A stretch of DNA of 64,000 nt from Syntrophotaleaceae bacterium (GTDB lineage Bacteria; Desulfobacterota; Desulfuromonadia; Desulfuromonadales; Syntrophotaleaceae): NCBI GenBank assembly GCA_041390365.1, contig JAWKQB010000003.1, forward strand, positions 1 through 64,000. The letters are read 5' to 3'. A program made the position numbers and the translations under genes. Below are positions 34,475 to 43,974 of the stretch, piece after piece; within the stretch, counting starts at the first letter, position 1, and every line of letters begins with the position of its first letter. A model generated the notes under the pieces. That model was not told where the DNA came from, made no database searches, and saw only the letters and a program-made list of their open reading frames with translations.

Positions 34475-36580
34475 TCAGGGGATGGGCCATTGGCTCGCCT
34501 CGAGAGCCTGCCCGCGGTAACAGAGTTGCAGAACCCCATCCACGGGCCAGCGCACAATGTCCCGGTCACCGTTTCGCAGATGACAGGACAGCTCGAAACA
34601 GCCCTCTTCCATCAGTCCGAGACCTTGCAGCGACAGGGCCGCTTCGAAAATCCTGCCGCTGCTCGCCCGGCCGGCATCGACGACCGGTCCCTCGGGCCCC
34701 TGCATGGTCAACAGGCCCTGCCCGGGATCGAACCGGACCTGCCGCTGCTTGCTTCCGAGAAAACGCAATTCAAGAAAGCCGTTGGGGCCGGTCAGTTCAA
34801 TCAGCGGTTGATCGAAATCGATCCGCAGATAAAACCATAACGTATCGTAGCCGTAGTAAAAGCCGGTGACCTGATTGTGCCCGTGATGCATGGCACCACC
34901 CGCCGAGAGCTCGATGCTTCCCGCGGCCAGCCATTCGAAGTAATCGGTCACCCGGCCATCGATCTGCGGGGTGAACAGGGCGCCGGGCTCCAGCACCAGG
35001 TTGTGCGGCCGCGTTTGCTTGATCGTCTGAAACAGATCTTCCGGCACAGGGCTGTTGGAATGCCGATACACGGCCTGCAGATGGTGACGGAAAAGACGGT
35101 CGAAAATCTCGCCCTGCTCGGTGCGATGATGGTCCCCGAACCACCAGAACCAGTCGCTCCCTTGCGCCTTGAGCAGTGAGATCCAGGCCGCAGACGGCTC
35201 CTCGGCGGCGGAGGGGGGCGGCCCGATGTCCCGGCGGGTGCGGGCGAGCCGCTCCCAGGCCGTATTCTCCTCGCGGTTGCCGATCCAGACATCGAAGTCG
35301 CCGTTGATCCAGGACCCGGGGGCCAGACGGGGCAGCGCCACCGGGGAGAGCTTGGCCACAACATCCCCGACGGTGGCCGTGCACAGAAACGGCTCCTCAA
35401 CCAGGCCGCGATAGAGGGCGGCCAGAAAGGGGTATCCATTGTCGGCATAGCGCTCCCAGCAGTTTTCCCCATCCAGGATCAGGGCGACAACGCCCCCCGG
35501 GCAGGCCTGGGCGATCTGCCTCAAACGCTGCAGCAGATCCGCCGCCGCCGCCCGCGGCTCCCAGTCGGCATAGAGAAAACCGATCCGGTCCGAAAGGTCC
35601 CGATCGCGGAACAGTATCGGCAGACCGGAAAAGCTGTAGAGCCGGTAAAGGTGTCGGCGATCAGCCAAACCTCCTGACAGGCTTCTGGCGAGAATCTCTT
35701 CGTCGGAAGCGACCCAGCTGACGCCTTCCCGGTTGAAAATACCGAGCGCCTCTTCGCTGACCGCGCCTTCCGCGGGCCACATCCCCCGCGGCCGCTCGCC
35801 GAGACTGCGCCAAGCCACTTTTTGACCAAACCGGACTTGCAGCCGCGCATCCTCGGGATTTCTGAAGGCGACCTGCGGCAGGACCACAACGCTTCGGGCC
35901 TGACGGGCAATGGAAGAATCGCACAGCAGGGGCAGAATCGGGTGAGCGTAGGGGGTCAGGGAAATCTCTGTGGCCCCGTCCCGTTCCGCTTCCCGGTACC
36001 GCTCCAGGATTCCCGCCACCGTTCGATCGTAGATGGCGAGCAGCCGCTCCCGGTCGGACTCGCTGAAAAGCCCGCCCTTGGTCAGCAAACCGTCGATTTC
36101 GGCGGAATCCCGACGCAGGCAATGCCCGCTCCAGGCCAGCAGAAACCAGACCTGCAGGTCCCGCAGTTCCTGAATCGAAAACCGGTCGGGATCGGGCGGG
36201 CCGTTCTGCTCGTTGCGCATCATCGACAGCTGATGAAAGCGGGGATAGGGTCGAATGTGCCGCTCGGGATAGACGGAAAAGAACAGGGACAGCAGAGATT
36301 TCCGTTCCTCCCGCGACAGATGGAGGGGGTCTCTGCGCGCCAGATCCAGCCAGTCATCTTCGAACCTGCCCGCTGAAAAATCCTCGAGCCGTTCAATCAG
36401 GGTGGGGGTCAGATTGAAGGTCAGCCGCGTCCCGGGGACTTCCCTGGCGGTCTGCAGCATCTCGCCGTAATCCTTGAGCGCATGCAGATAGGTCCAGGGC
36501 ATAAGGCTTCTGCCCGACAGGGGATCCCGATAGTCGGGCTGATGCATGTGCCAGACCAGGACGACATTCAACGGTTGCAT
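34475..36580 (-). CDS. Glycoside hydrolase family 57 alpha-amylase-like protein
   Basis: A 701-aa GH57 enzyme without signal peptide. Region 1 is VWHMHQPDYRDP at the N-terminus (His11, His13). The nucleophile Glu is expected in MWPAEGAVSEEAL (about residue 265), and the acid Asp in LILDGENCWE (about 368). The C-terminal third (about residues 480-701) is a beta-rich domain typical of long GH57 amylases or 4-alpha-glucanotransferases. The start MQPLNVVLV has AGGATGTCCC upstream. It sits between the NTP-transferase/PMM gene and galT and presumably remodels intracellular alpha-glucan. Distinguishing amylase from glucanotransferase is not possible here. Confidence 0.92.
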   Translation of the reverse strand: MQPLNVVLVWHMHQPDYRDPLSGRSLMPWTYLHALKDYGEMLQTAREVPGTRLTFNLTPTLIERLEDFSAGRFEDDWLDLARRDPLHLSREERKSLLSLFFSVYPERHIRPYPRFHQLSMMRNEQNGPPDPDRFSIQELRDLQVWFLLAWSGHCLRRDSAEIDGLLTKGGLFSESDRERLLAIYDRTVAGILERYREAERDGATEISLTPYAHPILPLLCDSSIARQARSVVVLPQVAFRNPEDARLQVRFGQKVAWRSLGERPRGMWPAEGAVSEEALGIFNREGVSWVASDEEILARSLSGGLADRRHLYRLYSFSGLPILFRDRDLSDRIGFLYADWEPRAAAADLLQRLRQIAQACPGGVVALILDGENCWERYADNGYPFLAALYRGLVEEPFLCTATVGDVVAKLSPVALPRLAPGSWINGDFDVWIGNREENTAWERLARTRRDIGPPPSAAEEPSAAWISLLKAQGSDWFWWFGDHHRTEQGEIFDRLFRHHLQAVYRHSNSPVPEDLFQTIKQTRPHNLVLEPGALFTPQIDGRVTDYFEWLAAGSIELSAGGAMHHGHNQVTGFYYGYDTLWFYLRIDFDQPLIELTGPNGFLELRFLGSKQRQVRFDPGQGLLTMQGPEGPVVDAGRASSGRIFEAALSLQGLGLMEEGCFELSCHLRNGDRDIVRWPVDGVLQLCYRGQALEASQWPIP

Positions 36581-36669
36581 GGGACATCCTGTCCGGCAAT
36601 CCGGTTCTCCCTCATACATTTACCGGGACCCGGGTGAGCCGCTTCTGCTGCAATTGTCTTCATAAACCT

Positions 36670-39189
36670 TTAAGCCGTTTCAAGCAGTTCCTTCTTCCAT
36701 TTGTCGACCAGTCGGCGATAGGAGTTCAGCAGATCGTCAGCCCTCCTTTCGACCAGCGAATCGGCTACGATATGCACGACCGGGCGATGCTGGTCCGGCA
36801 GCACCAGCACCCAGTCTCCGTCGATCTGCACCTTGACGCCGTCGGTGAAGGTGGCCTGAAGATCGACCGAGTGCTCGCTCATGCGCCGCATCAGCCCTCC
36901 CTTGAGCTCCCATGAACAGGGCACCTGCAGCTGCCGATAGGCGCGCCGGGGCAGGGTCCGGCGAATGCCGCCGATGGTCTGCCCGGTACGGGCCAGCAGT
37001 TCCAGCAGCTTGGCGGTGGTGAACAGGGCATCGAAATGCGGCTGGAAGGAGGTGAAGGCGAACCGTCCATCCATGGCTGCGGCCAGTCTGACCTGGCGGT
37101 CGCTCCCCGACTCCACCAGGGACCGGGCGCTGTTTTTTGTCCTCTTCACGGTCAAACCGTATTCCAGAGCCATCTGTTCCGTGGTTTCAGGTGCCGAAAC
37201 CGGCACCACCAGCGTACCGCTCCGCTCGGCACGGCAGACCAGCGCTGCCAGGACGCTCAGAGCCTCGACATCGGGCAGAATATCTCCCGACTCGTCCACG
37301 ATGCGCAACCTTTCCCCCGATGGGCCGAGCCAGAAACCGGCCGTGGCCCCCAGGGTGGGGACGATCCGCGACAGCTGCGTCATGGCCCGCTCCACCTGCT
37401 CCGGAGTACTGCAGGACCGGCCTTCATCGATATTGGAGTTCAGCTCGATCACTTCGCAGCCGAGCAGGTTGAGCATGCGGGGGAGCAGTTCCCCGGCCGG
37501 TGAATGATTCAGGTCGAGCACCACCATGGGTGCGAAACTTCGCAGCAGATCGCCGTTCAGCGCCCGCTGAAATCCTTCCTGATAGAAGTCGAAGACATGG
37601 GGATGCTCTTTGATGGCACCCGGCTGATTATAATGCACCCGGCGAAAATTTTCCTTGAAGAAAACCCTTTCGATATTTTTTGCCATCGAGGAGGAGATTT
37701 CCATCCCTTCTGCATCATGAAAGACGATCTCGGTGGCGGCCGGCTCTTCGCCCGACTGCCGGAAATGCACCCCCCCGACCTCGCCGAAGGTGGTCAGTTT
37801 ATAGCGCAGCACCGGCAGGGGAATCCGCTTGGTGTCGCGGACGTTGATGCCGGCTGAAAGGAGCCCGCCGACGAAGGATCGTTTGAGCATGCGGGACGCT
37901 CGAAACACATCCCGGCCGGCGATGACATAGGAGTCCCGCGGCAAGACCGAGCCGTAGGCGGCTCCCAGTTTGGCGCAGAATTCCGGGGTCAGTTCCACGT
38001 TGGAGAGCCCTCTGACCAGAGCCCCCTCGAAGAGGCTCTTGCGCCACTTGTCCCCCCAGATCAGGTTGGCGGTGACGATAGACCCGTCCTCGATGGCCTT
38101 GCTCGGCCAGATTTTGACATCCTTTTTGATGAAGACCTCTTCGCCGACGGTGGTCTCATCGCCGATGATCGCGCCTTCCTCCACGACGACCCCGGCACCC
38201 AGCCGCACCTTGTGGCAAAGGGTCGCCCCCTTGACCCGGCAGCCCCGCTTGATGAAGACATTGTCCCAGATGATGGCGTTCTCCAGTTCCACATCGTCCT
38301 CGATGACGCAGTTGCGCCCGATGATGCAGTTTTTCAGCTGAGGCTTCCCCTGCACCTGGGAGTTGTCGCCCACCACCACCATCCCTTCCAGCAGCGGCAG
38401 ATCGGCGGCCGCCAACTGGGTGTCGGTCCCGAGAAAGACCCGACTGTTGTGGGGAGACGCCAGCTCTTCGATCTCAACGGACACCTTGCCTTTGAGAATG
38501 TCCCGGCAGGCTTCGAGATAGGCATCGGTGTTGCCGATGTCGGCCCAGTAGCCTTTCTGGCTGTAGCCATAGAGAGGGGCCTTCTCCTCGAGCATCCGGG
38601 GGAAGATATCCTTGGACCAGTCCCGGTTCTCCCCGTCGGGGATCAGGTCAAGCACTTCCGGCTCCAGGACGTAGATACCGGTATTGATGGTGTCGGAAAA
38701 AACCTCTCCCCAGCCCGGCTTTTCGAGGAACTTCGTGATCCGCTTCTCCTTGTCGGTAATCACCACTCCGAACTGCAGGGGGTCCTTGACCGGGGTCAGG
38801 GTGATGGTTGCCGCTGCCCGGCGCTTCTCGTGAAAATTGATGATCTCCGAGAGATCGAAATCGGTGAGCAGATCACCGCTGATGACAAGAAACCGTTCAT
38901 CCAGATAAGGGGCCGCTGCCTTGACCGCGCCCGCCGTCCCCAGATCCATCTGCGGAGTGACATAGGTGATGCGGACTCCGTACTCGCTGCCGTCGCCGAA
39001 AAAATTCTTGATGATTTCCGGCTGATGATAGAGAAGCATGACCAGATCACTGATATGGTGCTTTTTCAGAAGTTCGACAATGTGCAGCATGATCGGCCTG
39101 TTGACCAGGGGGATCATCGGTTTGGGAAGATTGATGGTCAACGGCTGAATGCGGGTGCCAAACCCCCCCGCCATGATAACTGCTTTCAT
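36670..39189 (-). CDS. Sugar nucleotidyltransferase fused to a degenerate phosphomannomutase-like domain
   Basis: An 839-aa fusion. Residues 1-240 form a nucleotidyltransferase (KAVIMAGGFGTRIQPLT, GDLLTDFDLSEI, NTGIYVLEPEVL), residues about 250-370 a left-handed beta-helix of hexapeptide repeats, and residues about 380-839 a phosphomannomutase/phosphoglucomutase fold. In the last domain I find neither a TASHNP-type phosphoserine loop nor a DGDxDR metal loop; the corresponding stretches read GGVHFRQSGEEP and LGPSGERLRIVD, so it is probably non-catalytic. Proteins of this layout are usually annotated mannose-1-phosphate guanylyltransferase. In a glucan cluster it may supply a sugar nucleotide. 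It lies 17 bases after the response regulator gene. Confidence 0.88.
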   Translation of the reverse strand: MKAVIMAGGFGTRIQPLTINLPKPMIPLVNRPIMLHIVELLKKHHISDLVMLLYHQPEIIKNFFGDGSEYGVRITYVTPQMDLGTAGAVKAAAPYLDERFLVISGDLLTDFDLSEIINFHEKRRAAATITLTPVKDPLQFGVVITDKEKRITKFLEKPGWGEVFSDTINTGIYVLEPEVLDLIPDGENRDWSKDIFPRMLEEKAPLYGYSQKGYWADIGNTDAYLEACRDILKGKVSVEIEELASPHNSRVFLGTDTQLAAADLPLLEGMVVVGDNSQVQGKPQLKNCIIGRNCVIEDDVELENAIIWDNVFIKRGCRVKGATLCHKVRLGAGVVVEEGAIIGDETTVGEEVFIKKDVKIWPSKAIEDGSIVTANLIWGDKWRKSLFEGALVRGLSNVELTPEFCAKLGAAYGSVLPRDSYVIAGRDVFRASRMLKRSFVGGLLSAGINVRDTKRIPLPVLRYKLTTFGEVGGVHFRQSGEEPAATEIVFHDAEGMEISSSMAKNIERVFFKENFRRVHYNQPGAIKEHPHVFDFYQEGFQRALNGDLLRSFAPMVVLDLNHSPAGELLPRMLNLLGCEVIELNSNIDEGRSCSTPEQVERAMTQLSRIVPTLGATAGFWLGPSGERLRIVDESGDILPDVEALSVLAALVCRAERSGTLVVPVSAPETTEQMALEYGLTVKRTKNSARSLVESGSDRQVRLAAAMDGRFAFTSFQPHFDALFTTAKLLELLARTGQTIGGIRRTLPRRAYRQLQVPCSWELKGGLMRRMSEHSVDLQATFTDGVKVQIDGDWVLVLPDQHRPVVHIVADSLVERRADDLLNSYRRLVDKWKKELLETA

Positions 39190-39206
39190 CAGGTCACGTC
39201 TCCTCG

Positions 39207-39575
39207 TCAATTGATTTTTCCCTTTTTGCGCATCACCCGTTCGATTTCCTCCTTGAGCTCGGTGGTATCGGAACTTTTGACCACATAACCATCGGCCAGC
39301 CAGGAGGAAAAATCCTCTTTGTAGCAGCTGAAAGCCGTGCAGAGGATGACCGGCAGACCTTTTTTCTGCCGGATGATATCCTGCAGCACTTCCAGACCGC
39401 TTTCGTTTTCCATCTGAATGTCGAGGACAACCAGATCGAAATCGTGCTGTTTAATCAGTTCGATCGCCTCTGCGCCGGATCCGGCAGTCTCCACGTCGTA
39501 TCCCGCATCCCTGAGGTCGCAGGCATAGAGATAGCGAATGTTGTTTTCGTCATCCACCACCAGCAAACGCGTCAT
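39207..39575 (-). CDS. Single-domain response regulator (CheY-like)
   Basis: A 122-aa stand-alone receiver domain. The acidic pocket is VVDDEN (Asp8, Asp9), the phospho-acceptor Asp52 (VVLDIQM), the switch Thr80 (CTAF) and Lys100 (YVVKSSD). There is no output domain, so it must signal through protein contacts or act as a phosphate sink. Start MTRLLVVDDE has AGGAGGAGAG upstream. It is the first gene of the minus-strand glucan cluster, 17 bases before the nucleotidyltransferase fusion. Its kinase is not adjacent; the orphan CHASE4 kinase at 47.5 kb is one candidate. Confidence 0.92.
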   Translation of the reverse strand: MTRLLVVDDENNIRYLYACDLRDAGYDVETAGSGAEAIELIKQHDFDLVVLDIQMENESGLEVLQDIIRQKKGLPVILCTAFSCYKEDFSSWLADGYVVKSSDTTELKEEIERVMRKKGKIN

Positions 39576-39765
39576 TGATCTCTCCTCCTTACCTTCGACT
39601 CGCGAGCCTCCCGATCGACCCACGACGACTGTTTCCACAAAAATCCGGCCAAAGTATACCAATCATGAGGGCCAATGCAATGTGGACAAGTGCAGGGTCA
39701 TGAGAAAGGAGTAAGGGGGATTTCCGGACTTGCTTTTTGACGACCTGAGCCTGTATTTTCAGCCC

Positions 39766-40680
39766 ATGGAATCGAAACGCTACAACCTCTTTTCCCGTCA
39801 TCTGAAGGAGCTCTTCGGAGGCCGGGTTCATAAAATATCGGTCGATGCCGGCTTCTCCTGTCCCAACCGTCAGGATACCCGCACCCGTACGGGATGCCTG
39901 TTCTGCGACCCTGCCGGCTCCGGTGCCGTCGGCATCGAAGGGCAGCTGCCGATCGCCGAACAGCTTGAGCGCGGCAAGGATGTCATGGTGCGCAAATACA
40001 AGGCGCGGCAATTCCTGGCCTATTTTCAACCCTTTTCCAACACCTATGCTTCGCCGGACAGGCTCCGGACCCTGTACGATGAAGCCCTGGGAGTGGCAGG
40101 GGTGGTGGGATTGGCGGTCGGTACACGGCCGGACTGTCTTCCCGACCCGGTTCTCGACCTGCTCGGCGAGTATCACCGCAGAACCTATTTCTGGCTGGAA
40201 ATCGGCCTGCAGAGCATTCACGACAGAACTCTCGATCTGCTGCGCCGGGGACATGACTACCGGACCTTTCTCGACGCCTGGCAGGGCGCCCGGCAACGAG
40301 GGCTGAGGGTCTGCGTGCACGTCATCCTCGGGCTCCCCGGGGAAAGCCGGGCGCAGATCCTGGCCACCGCCGACGAGATGGCCCGTCTCCGGGTGGATGG
40401 CATCAAGCTGCACCTGCTGCACGTTCTCGAGCAGACACCGCTGGGGGATCTCTACCGTCAGGGAGGGATCGAGGTGCTGTCCCAGGAGGACTATGTCACG
40501 CTCGTCGCCGACTTCATCGAACGCCTGCCGGAACAGACCCTGATTCACAGGCTGACGGGAGACGGTCCCAGGGATCGGCTGCTGGCTCCTCTCTGGTCGA
40601 TCAACAAGTGGGAGGTCCTGAACGCCATCGACGCCGAACTGGCACGTCGCGGAACGCGGCAGGGAATCCGCTGTTCCTAA
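39766..40680 (+). CDS. TIGR01212-family radical SAM protein (YhcC-like)
   Basis: A 304-aa radical SAM protein. The cluster-binding cysteines are Cys32, Cys44 and Cys47 in CPNRQDTRTRTGCLFC; the wide spacing after the first Cys is typical of the YhcC/TIGR01212 group rather than CxxxCxxC. Further family segments are GTRPDCLPDPVLDLL, FWLEIGLQSIHDRTLDLLRR and VHVILGLPGES. The function of YhcC-type proteins is not established; tRNA modification has been proposed for relatives. The ATG at 39766 (MESKRYNLF) is preferred; a TTG 36 bases upstream is also open. It is transcribed alone, divergent from the response regulator. Confidence 0.9.
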   Translation: MESKRYNLFSRHLKELFGGRVHKISVDAGFSCPNRQDTRTRTGCLFCDPAGSGAVGIEGQLPIAEQLERGKDVMVRKYKARQFLAYFQPFSNTYASPDRLRTLYDEALGVAGVVGLAVGTRPDCLPDPVLDLLGEYHRRTYFWLEIGLQSIHDRTLDLLRRGHDYRTFLDAWQGARQRGLRVCVHVILGLPGESRAQILATADEMARLRVDGIKLHLLHVLEQTPLGDLYRQGGIEVLSQEDYVTLVADFIERLPEQTLIHRLTGDGPRDRLLAPLWSINKWEVLNAIDAELARRGTRQGIRCS

Positions 40681-41233
40681 CATCTATAGGGGCGGAGCCG
40701 CGTGTTCGCCAAGGCAGAAACCAGGTCTGCCACCAACAAAAATAAAAATTCGAATCCGATCAATATGTTAGGGAGTTTAAGACAACCGTGCAGAGAAGGG
40801 AAAAAAGCGTTGAACCGGATGGCGCAAGCCGCCCCGGGGCGCGTTGCAGCGGTTTCAGTGGAGTGCTCCGGTCAGGGTTCTACCTGAACGGCCTCGTTGC
40901 CCTGCAAGGGATGGCTTTCGGCTCCGCTCCATGAAATAAGGAGCAGGGAAGCCCAGACTATGCTTAGAATGATGACAGAGGTCTTGAACATGGCGCGAAA
41001 CATACATAAACCGACGATTAAAAGCAAGCGTAATATCACGCCAGGATTAATTCGTCGACACACGGAATAAAACTGTGCAAAAGCACACTTCTTTGGCCTC
41101 TTGCCCTCGTCCTCGCGACATGTTATCTTCCCTGCCCGCGCCGACTCACGCAACAGAATTACGACAACGTCTATTACGCGAAAGTTTCGTTTAAATCCTT
41201 TTAGCTGCCCGTGAGATTCATTCGGACACAAGG
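40681..41233. other. Intergenic region upstream of rep-like helicase gene
   Basis: About 550 bases with no convincing gene. A degraded copy of the TAGGGGCGGA palindromic repeat is near 40686. On the minus strand a 39-codon frame (40991-40872) encodes a hydrophobic helix MFKTSVIILSIVWASLLLIS and could be a small membrane protein, but there is no ribosome binding site. The right part (40980-41220) is AT-richer and may hold the helicase promoter. Confidence 0.4.
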
Positions 41234-41266
41234 GTGGAATATGCCCAGGCCTCTTCCTTGAACGGC

Positions 41267-43306
41267 ATGCTTTTCGACGGTCTCAATCCCCAACAGCAGG
41301 CCGCTGTCCGCCAGACCGACGGCCCTCTGCTTCTCCTGGCCGGTGCCGGTTCCGGCAAGACCCGGGTCATCACCTCCCGCATCGCCTACCTGGTCAGGGA
41401 GATGGGCGCGGCTCCCGGTCAGATCCTGGCCGTGACCTTCACCAACAAAGCCGCCCGGGAAATGAAACAGCGGGCCGAGGCGATGGCGGGACGAAAAAAC
41501 AGTCAGGGCATGACGGTCTGCACCTTTCACGCGCTCTGCGTACGCATTCTCAAGGAAGACATCGAAAGGCTCGGTTACAAAGGCAACTTTTCCATCTACG
41601 GCGCCGCCGATCAGATCCGCCTGATTCGCGATTTGGTGCAGAGCAACTCCTCTTCGGGACAGAAGCTCGATGCCGACCGCATCCTGTGGCTGATTTCAGA
41701 CGCCAAGAACCGCCTGGTCCCGCCGGAGGATTTTTCCCCCCGTTTCCCGGACGACCACGGCCGGGCCGCTGCCGACATCTATCCCCGCTACCAGAAAGCC
41801 CTCAAAGCGTTCAACGCTGTCGACTTCGACGACCTCATCATGTTGACCGTACGGCTGTTCCGGGATCATCCCGACATTCTTGCCAAATATCAGCAACGCT
41901 TCCGCTACATCATGGTGGACGAGTATCAGGATACCAACGCGGCTCAATACCTGCTCCTGCGTCAGCTGGCGGCCGTGCACGGCAACCTCTGCGTAGTCGG
42001 GGACGACGACCAGTCGATTTACGGCTGGCGCGGCGCCGACCTGGGCAATATCCTCGGCTTTGAAAAGGATTTCCCGGCAACGCAGGTCATCAAGCTGGAG
42101 CAGAACTACCGGTCCACAGGCAATATTCTGGGAGCGGCCAATGCCGTCATCCACAGGAACCGGAACCGCAAGGCCAAGCAGCTTTGGACGGCTGACGGCC
42201 CCGGCGCCATACTCGACTACATCCAGTGTCAGGACGGAGAGGATGAGGCGCGCATGGTGGTCGAGCGGATCCATGGGGAATGTTTTCGCGGAGACTGCCG
42301 GTACGGCGATTTCGCCGTGCTGTTCCGCACCAACGCCCAGTCCCGGGCCTTCGAGGAACAGCTGCGCTACGAAAACATCCCCTACGTGCTGATCGGGGGG
42401 CAGCAGTTCTTCGACCGCAAGGAGGTCAAGGACCTGCTCGCCTATTTCAAAGTCCTGCAGAATCCTCTGGACGAGGTCAATTTGCTGCGCATTCTCAATT
42501 TTCCCCGGCGGGGCATCGGGTCGACCAGTGCCGACCGCCTGATCCGCCGGTCCGTCGAACAGGAGTGTTCCCTCTGGGCCGTGCTGCACGGAATTGCCGA
42601 CCTCGAGGAACTGGGGGAAAAGGTCGGAGAGGCGGTGCTGAGTTTCGTACATCTCCTTGAAAAGTACCGGCGCAGGTTTCGTCAGGGGCACCGTCTGGTC
42701 GATACCGCCCGGGAACTGATCGACGAATTGGGGCTTGAGGACGAGCTCTTCCGCACGGCCGAAGATCCGGCCAAGGCGCGGCGTCGGATGGACAACATGG
42801 CCGAGGTGCTCAATGCCATGGCCTCCTACCAGGAACGGGAGCAGAACCCGACCCTGGCCGGCTTTCTGGAAAAGGTCTCCCTGCTGGATCGGGATGAACC
42901 GAATCGCAACGACAAGGAGAGCAAGCTGAAGCGGGATGCCGTGGTCCTGATGAGTCTCCATTCCAGCAAGGGTCTGGAGTTTCCTCACGTTTTCCTGGTG
43001 GGCATGGAGGAGGATCTGCTGCCGCACAAAAAGTCGGTCGGAGAAGGCTTCGATATCGAGGAGGAACGGCGCCTGTGCTATGTGGGCATCACCCGGGCCC
43101 GCAGAACCCTGACTCTGCTCGGCGCCTCCCGGCGCAAAAAGTTCGGCAAGATGCAGCCCCGCATCCCAAGCCGTTTTCTCGAGGAAATTCCGGCTGAACT
43201 GGTGAACAGAATCACCAGTGACACCCCGGTCGAAAGAAGCGAAGCCGAGCAGGAACAACGGGCGGCTGATTTCTTTGCCGGCATTCGTGAAATACTGGGG
43301 GAGTGA
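41267..43306 (+). CDS. rep: Rep/UvrD-family ATP-dependent DNA helicase
   Basis: A 679-aa superfamily 1 3'-5' helicase. Motif Q/I is LNPQQQAAVRQTDGPLLLLA with the Walker A AGAGSGKTR, motif Ia AVTFTNKAAREMKQR, motif II VDEYQDTN, motif III VVGDDDQSIYGWRGAD, motif IV LEQNYRSTGNILGAAN, motif V LMSLHSSKGLEFPHVF and motif VI VGITRARRTL. The order and the wording GMEEDLLPHKKSV and PSRFLEEIP are closer to Rep than to UvrD, and the length (673 aa in E. coli Rep) fits. Rep removes proteins from DNA ahead of replication forks. A GTG at 41234 would add 11 residues; no clear site separates the two starts. Confidence 0.92.
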   Translation: MLFDGLNPQQQAAVRQTDGPLLLLAGAGSGKTRVITSRIAYLVREMGAAPGQILAVTFTNKAAREMKQRAEAMAGRKNSQGMTVCTFHALCVRILKEDIERLGYKGNFSIYGAADQIRLIRDLVQSNSSSGQKLDADRILWLISDAKNRLVPPEDFSPRFPDDHGRAAADIYPRYQKALKAFNAVDFDDLIMLTVRLFRDHPDILAKYQQRFRYIMVDEYQDTNAAQYLLLRQLAAVHGNLCVVGDDDQSIYGWRGADLGNILGFEKDFPATQVIKLEQNYRSTGNILGAANAVIHRNRNRKAKQLWTADGPGAILDYIQCQDGEDEARMVVERIHGECFRGDCRYGDFAVLFRTNAQSRAFEEQLRYENIPYVLIGGQQFFDRKEVKDLLAYFKVLQNPLDEVNLLRILNFPRRGIGSTSADRLIRRSVEQECSLWAVLHGIADLEELGEKVGEAVLSFVHLLEKYRRRFRQGHRLVDTARELIDELGLEDELFRTAEDPAKARRRMDNMAEVLNAMASYQEREQNPTLAGFLEKVSLLDRDEPNRNDKESKLKRDAVVLMSLHSSKGLEFPHVFLVGMEEDLLPHKKSVGEGFDIEEERRLCYVGITRARRTLTLLGASRRKKFGKMQPRIPSRFLEEIPAELVNRITSDTPVERSEAEQEQRAADFFAGIREILGE

Positions 43307-43333
43307 GGCAACTGAAAAAATGACGGATAGCCC

Positions 43334-43362
43334 TTGTGCCCGAAAAACTTTTCGGCTAGAAT
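43334..43362 (+). promoter_or_regulatory. Putative promoter of FAS1 gene
   Basis: TTGTGC (43334-43339) and TAGAAT (43357-43362) are 17 bases apart and about 55 bases upstream of the FAS1 start. Confidence 0.45.
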
Positions 43363-43414
43363 TATTACAAAAGAGGTCTTATTTGACAGAGTTTTACCGG
43401 CAGGAGGACAGGAC

Positions 43415-43837
43415 ATGCAAGACATTCTGACCACTTTGAAGAAGGATGGCTCCTTTCAGACATTCCTGGGAGCCTTGAAAAAGGCCGGCCTTGAGAAAAA
43501 GCTCGAAGAGCCCGGGCCGATGACCCTTTTTGCTCCGAACGACCAGGCCTGTACCCGGGTCAATATGAATTCGATCCAGGGAGATCCGGACAAGTTGAAT
43601 TCGGTCCTCACCTACCATATCGCACGGGGAATTTATCACCGCGACGACTTGAAAAAGACCGAAGACGTCTACACCTTTTTCGGCAAACATCTCACGGTCG
43701 CGACAGAATTGGGCGAGCTGCATATCGACAACGCCAAGTTCATCACCACGGACATCGAATGCAGCAACGGCGTCATTCACGTGATCGACAATGTTTTCCT
43801 TCCCCAGTTTTCCGGCTGGTACTGCGCCTGCTGCTGA
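43415..43837 (+). CDS. Fasciclin (FAS1) domain protein without signal peptide
   Basis: A 140-aa single FAS1 domain. The H1-like segment is PMTLFAPNDQACTRV and the H2/YH segment is LNSVLTYHIARGIYHRDDL, followed by IECSNGVIHVIDNVFLP, the usual closing strand. FAS1 domains normally mediate adhesion and are secreted, but this protein starts MQDILTTLKKDGSFQ with no signal peptide. The C-terminus FSGWYCACC is unusually cysteine-rich. The ATG has AGGAGGACAGGAC upstream, and a strong terminator lies 33 bases after the stop, so it is a single-gene unit. A cytoplasmic or non-classically exported role is open. Confidence 0.88.
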   Translation: MQDILTTLKKDGSFQTFLGALKKAGLEKKLEEPGPMTLFAPNDQACTRVNMNSIQGDPDKLNSVLTYHIARGIYHRDDLKKTEDVYTFFGKHLTVATELGELHIDNAKFITTDIECSNGVIHVIDNVFLPQFSGWYCACC

Positions 43838-43869
43838 TTACTCCCGGAAGCCTCCACCCTCCTCCTTTT

Positions 43870-43898
43870 GCCGCGGCTGAGGCCGCGGCTTTTTTTTT
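43870..43898 (+). terminator. Terminator of FAS1 gene
   Basis: GCCGCGGC (43870-43877), loop TGAG, GCCGCGGC (43882-43889), then nine T: a textbook intrinsic terminator. Confidence 0.93.
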
Positions 43899-43974
43899 CC
43901 TTCCCCTTCCCTCGGAACACGAAATCCGTTATCCTGTCGCAGCCTGAATTGACCAATGAGAGGGAGGATCGCCG

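Noticed and set aside
40872..40991. Small minus-strand membrane peptide (MFKTSVIILSIV...)
   Set aside because: It has a hydrophobic helix but no ribosome binding site or neighbour support; noted only in the intergenic entry.
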